Assembly (NCBI GenBank): GCA_020056045.1 | Contig: JAGVIM010000059.1 | Span: 1 to 14,012 of the forward strand | Direction of reading: 5' to 3' | Length of the DNA: 14,012 nucleotides | Source of the DNA: Nanobdellota archaeon | GTDB taxonomy: Archaea > Nanobdellota > Nanobdellia > Pacearchaeales > GW2011-AR1 | Shown: one piece after another, positions 11,997 to 14,012 of the stretch | Position numbering within the stretch: the first letter of the stretch is position 1 | Layout of the letters: each line of letters opens with the position of its first letter | Translations under genes and position numbers: made by a program | The notes under the pieces: generated by a model | Told to the model about the DNA's origin: nothing | The model's database searches: none | Seen by the model: the letters and a program-made list of their open reading frames with translations, nothing else

Positions 11997-12015
11997 CTTT
12001 AATCAGAGATTAAAG
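11997..12015. promoter_or_regulatory. Second perfect 8-3-8 palindrome
   Basis: CTTTAATC (11997-12004) and GATTAAAG (12008-12015) are exact reverse complements around AGA. The geometry equals that of the first palindrome and the centres are 30 bases apart, close to three helical turns. It could instead be a 3' hairpin of the upstream TIM-barrel gene, but no T-run follows it on the minus strand. Confidence 0.4.
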
Positions 12016-12078
12016 ATATATAGATTATAAAAGATATGTTTGTTTTTAAATGTTTTTAGGGTTAAGATTTTCTTTTTT

Positions 12079-13917
12079 TTAAGTATTAGGAGTTCCAGAG
12101 AATCTTCCTCTTTCACCTGGAATTTCTCCACCTAATTCTGTTGGAAGATTTTCAAAGCCAGAACCATATAATTTATGGTGTACTGGTGGATTTATTGGAC
12201 CATGACCCATGTAATAGGCTCCAAATGTAGGTGGTGTTGACCAGTAGGCAGATTCTTTCATTGCATAGATTGGAGAATTAAATGCTTCTATGGATGGTTT
12301 AAATGGATTTCCTCCACCTTTTTCTGCAAAGTGTTGCCACCAATTTCCAGCTTCAATAATTTTCTTTCCTTCAAATCCTTTGTCACCTAATTTTTTCATA
12401 ATTTCTTTTAGAGGAACATTTCCCATTCCCATTGGAAGTTCTGTATGATCTAATCCAAAATTATCAGAAAGATGAACATGTTTTACAAAAGGCGCTATTA
12501 TTTTAGATTCTGCTATAACATCTTCTTCTGAATAACCTTTTTTTCTAATCATATTTATATGGCCAACATCCCAGGTTGCCCCTATTAATTTTTCAGCTGC
12601 TTGTTTTGCTTCTGAACCAGAAATTCCGTCTTTTTTTAAATTTTCAACAATAACTTTTCTTGATGCTTCAATTAAATTTTTTAAATCTTCTGCTCTGCTG
12701 AGTCCTGAGCCTGCTGGTGGGTTTTCAATATTTAGGACAGGAGCATTACTTCCAAATTCTTTAAATGCTTTTGTTGCTATATTACCATAGGTTTTTGCAG
12801 ATTGTTCTATTACAAATTCGTTTAGAGGTTTCCAGAGTGAAGGAGTTTTTATTTCATTTAATACTTTAACTCCTTTTTCAACAACATCTCCTAATATTCT
12901 TGGATCGTCTTCAATATCTTTTGTTATTAAAGGAGTTATTTCTTGTGCATAGGCTTTTAGTTTTTGCCTATCTTCATCTGAAGAATTTAAATAAGCTCTA
13001 TCAAAAACATTTTTTAAATTTCTATAGGCATCTTTTAAATAAATTTGACCGTGAATTGCTTCTTTTTGCGCATTTTTGAATATTTGCCTGTCTTCAGAAT
13101 CTGGAATAGAATCAGGATTAAAGTTTTTTTTAGATATGTTAGCTAGTAATTTATTTATTTCTTCTGGAGAACTTTTTTCTGATATTCCTAGGTGTTGTTT
13201 AGCTCTATCTAAGATTTCTTCTCCATAGGTTGCATGTCTATTTATATCTGAGATTTGTTGTGTCCATTGGTCTTTATTTATTTTTTCTAATTCTTCAGTT
13301 TCATTAAATATTCTTGTTTCTTCTGGTTCAAATTTTCCGTCTTTTGGAAAAAATCTTTTTTCATATTCGATTGGAGCTATTTTTCCAACTTCTGGATTTA
13401 TTATTAACATTCCTGTTGTTTTTTCCTCCATTTGACCAGTTTTCTCATTTTTTTCTTTTATTTTTGTTATCATTTCAGGAAGTTGAGCTGTTGAGTGAAC
13501 AGTTACAGAAACATTTCCTTTTGGATCTAGTTTGTGTGCTCTTAGTAGTGCAGATTCTAATTGTTTTTCAGCTCCTAGTCTATTTCCTTCTTCCCATCCA
13601 CCTTTTTCCCCTATTCCTGACGCTTCAACAAGAGGTCCGTGTAAAGAAGTTGTGACTCCTGTTAATTTAGATAATCTATTAATTTCTTCCAGATGCTGGT
13701 CTGGAATAGAATCCATTATTTGTGTATTTAATCCTAATAGTTCAACATGTCTTAATCCTGGATTAATTTTTGTGTTAACTTCTCCTAACTGATTTGCTGT
13801 TCTTGGATCCATTGACATTCCAAGAGAACCTACGTTTGATTGGTATTTTGCAGTGGGATAATATTTAGGCATTAAAATATTATCTCCTCCTTGATAAATA
13901 GATTCATAACTTGACAT
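12079..13917 (-). CDS. AP-endonuclease-2/xylose-isomerase-like TIM barrel protein with a long insertion
   Basis: This 612-residue protein has the metal-site pattern of the family that includes endonuclease IV and sugar isomerases: His93 (SLHGPL), His141 (TVHST), Glu398 (NIENPP), Asp450 and His453 (WDVGH), His482 (HVHLSD), Asp490/His491 and Glu522 (IIEAG). In endonuclease IV the second His and the first Glu are about 36 residues apart; here they are 257 apart. A predicted helical, charged insertion of some 220 residues (about 160-385) therefore lies in the barrel. Residues 540-612 form a Gly/Pro/Tyr-rich tail. A metal-dependent role is likely, but whether the substrate is DNA, a sugar or something else cannot be told. 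A TATA-like box lies at 13969-13978. GAGAGGTAAC at 13938-13947 is too far from the ATG for a good ribosome-binding site. Confidence 0.85.
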   Translation of the reverse strand: MSSYESIYQGGDNILMPKYYPTAKYQSNVGSLGMSMDPRTANQLGEVNTKINPGLRHVELLGLNTQIMDSIPDQHLEEINRLSKLTGVTTSLHGPLVEASGIGEKGGWEEGNRLGAEKQLESALLRAHKLDPKGNVSVTVHSTAQLPEMITKIKEKNEKTGQMEEKTTGMLIINPEVGKIAPIEYEKRFFPKDGKFEPEETRIFNETEELEKINKDQWTQQISDINRHATYGEEILDRAKQHLGISEKSSPEEINKLLANISKKNFNPDSIPDSEDRQIFKNAQKEAIHGQIYLKDAYRNLKNVFDRAYLNSSDEDRQKLKAYAQEITPLITKDIEDDPRILGDVVEKGVKVLNEIKTPSLWKPLNEFVIEQSAKTYGNIATKAFKEFGSNAPVLNIENPPAGSGLSRAEDLKNLIEASRKVIVENLKKDGISGSEAKQAAEKLIGATWDVGHINMIRKKGYSEEDVIAESKIIAPFVKHVHLSDNFGLDHTELPMGMGNVPLKEIMKKLGDKGFEGKKIIEAGNWWQHFAEKGGGNPFKPSIEAFNSPIYAMKESAYWSTPPTFGAYYMGHGPINPPVHHKLYGSGFENLPTELGGEIPGERGRFSGTPNT

Positions 13918-13968
13918 TTTTATATTATAAATTAACAGTTACCTCTCTTTGTTATATTAGTTAAAATT

Positions 13969-13978
13969 TATTTATATA
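13969..13978 (-). promoter_or_regulatory. TATA-like promoter of the TIM-barrel gene
   Basis: TATATAAATA on the minus strand predicts a start near 13945 and a leader of about 28 bases before the ATG at 13917. A closer AT-rich stretch at 13921-13935 is too near the start codon to act as the TATA box. Confidence 0.4.
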
Positions 13979-14012
13979 TCTTTGGTTGAGATGGGAATAT
14001 TAGTAATCTTAA

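Noticed and set aside
13314..13792. Plus-strand open frames opposite the TIM-barrel gene
   Set aside because: The Leu/Phe-rich product is the usual antisense of Lys/Glu-rich coding sequence.
13991..14012. ATG near the right edge that could start a plus-strand gene
   Set aside because: Only seven codons are visible and the TATA-like sequence is too close. It cannot be judged.

Overview
The window looks like chromosomal DNA from a small-genome, AT-rich archaeon, most plausibly a DPANN member such as Pacearchaeota or Woesearchaeota. That placement is inference from several signs. TATA-like boxes sit 20-30 bases ahead of several start codons, which implies leaderless transcripts, while Shine-Dalgarno-like sequences occur mainly inside operons. 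A single-cluster ferredoxin resembles the Pyrococcus type, an archaeal-style phosphoenolpyruvate synthase is present, and many membrane-anchored proteins lack recognisable families. No rRNA, tRNA, CRISPR array or transposase was recognised.

Layout. Bases 1-440 have no convincing gene; they hold a possible structured RNA (137-233) and a symmetric terminator hairpin (344-380). Bases 441-5204 are a cell-surface block: a lipobox protein with a Pro/Glu tail (-), a membrane-anchored Asn/Thr-rich protein (-), a 734-residue Cys-rich repeat protein with a signal peptide and C-terminal anchor (+), a 58-residue ferredoxin (-), and a membrane-tethered thioredoxin-fold protein that has lost its CxxC (-). 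Bases 5282-7969 encode phosphoenolpyruvate synthase (+), complete and carrying an extra acidic tail of about 134 residues. A perfect hairpin closes this gene against the converging neighbour.

Bases 7994-11065 are the most unusual part. Two small unrecognised genes (-) diverge from a six-gene operon (+) led by a 48-residue ribbon-helix-helix regulator. The five following proteins are also unrecognised. Four of the five operon junctions are stop-base-start (TAA A ATG) and the fifth is an overlapping TAATG, each with a G-rich ribosome-binding-like sequence about 9-14 bases ahead. The shared control region is rich in TTAC/GTAA half-sites. This looks like one co-regulated module, perhaps of viral or plasmid origin, of unknown function.

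Bases 11112-13917 (-) hold a single-chain MNT nucleotidyltransferase-HEPN protein, resembling a fused version of the MntA/HepT toxin-antitoxin pair, and a 612-residue AP-endonuclease-2/xylose-isomerase-like TIM barrel split by a long insertion. Ahead of the MNT-HEPN gene lie two perfect 8-3-8 palindromes with centres 30 bases apart, suggesting operators.
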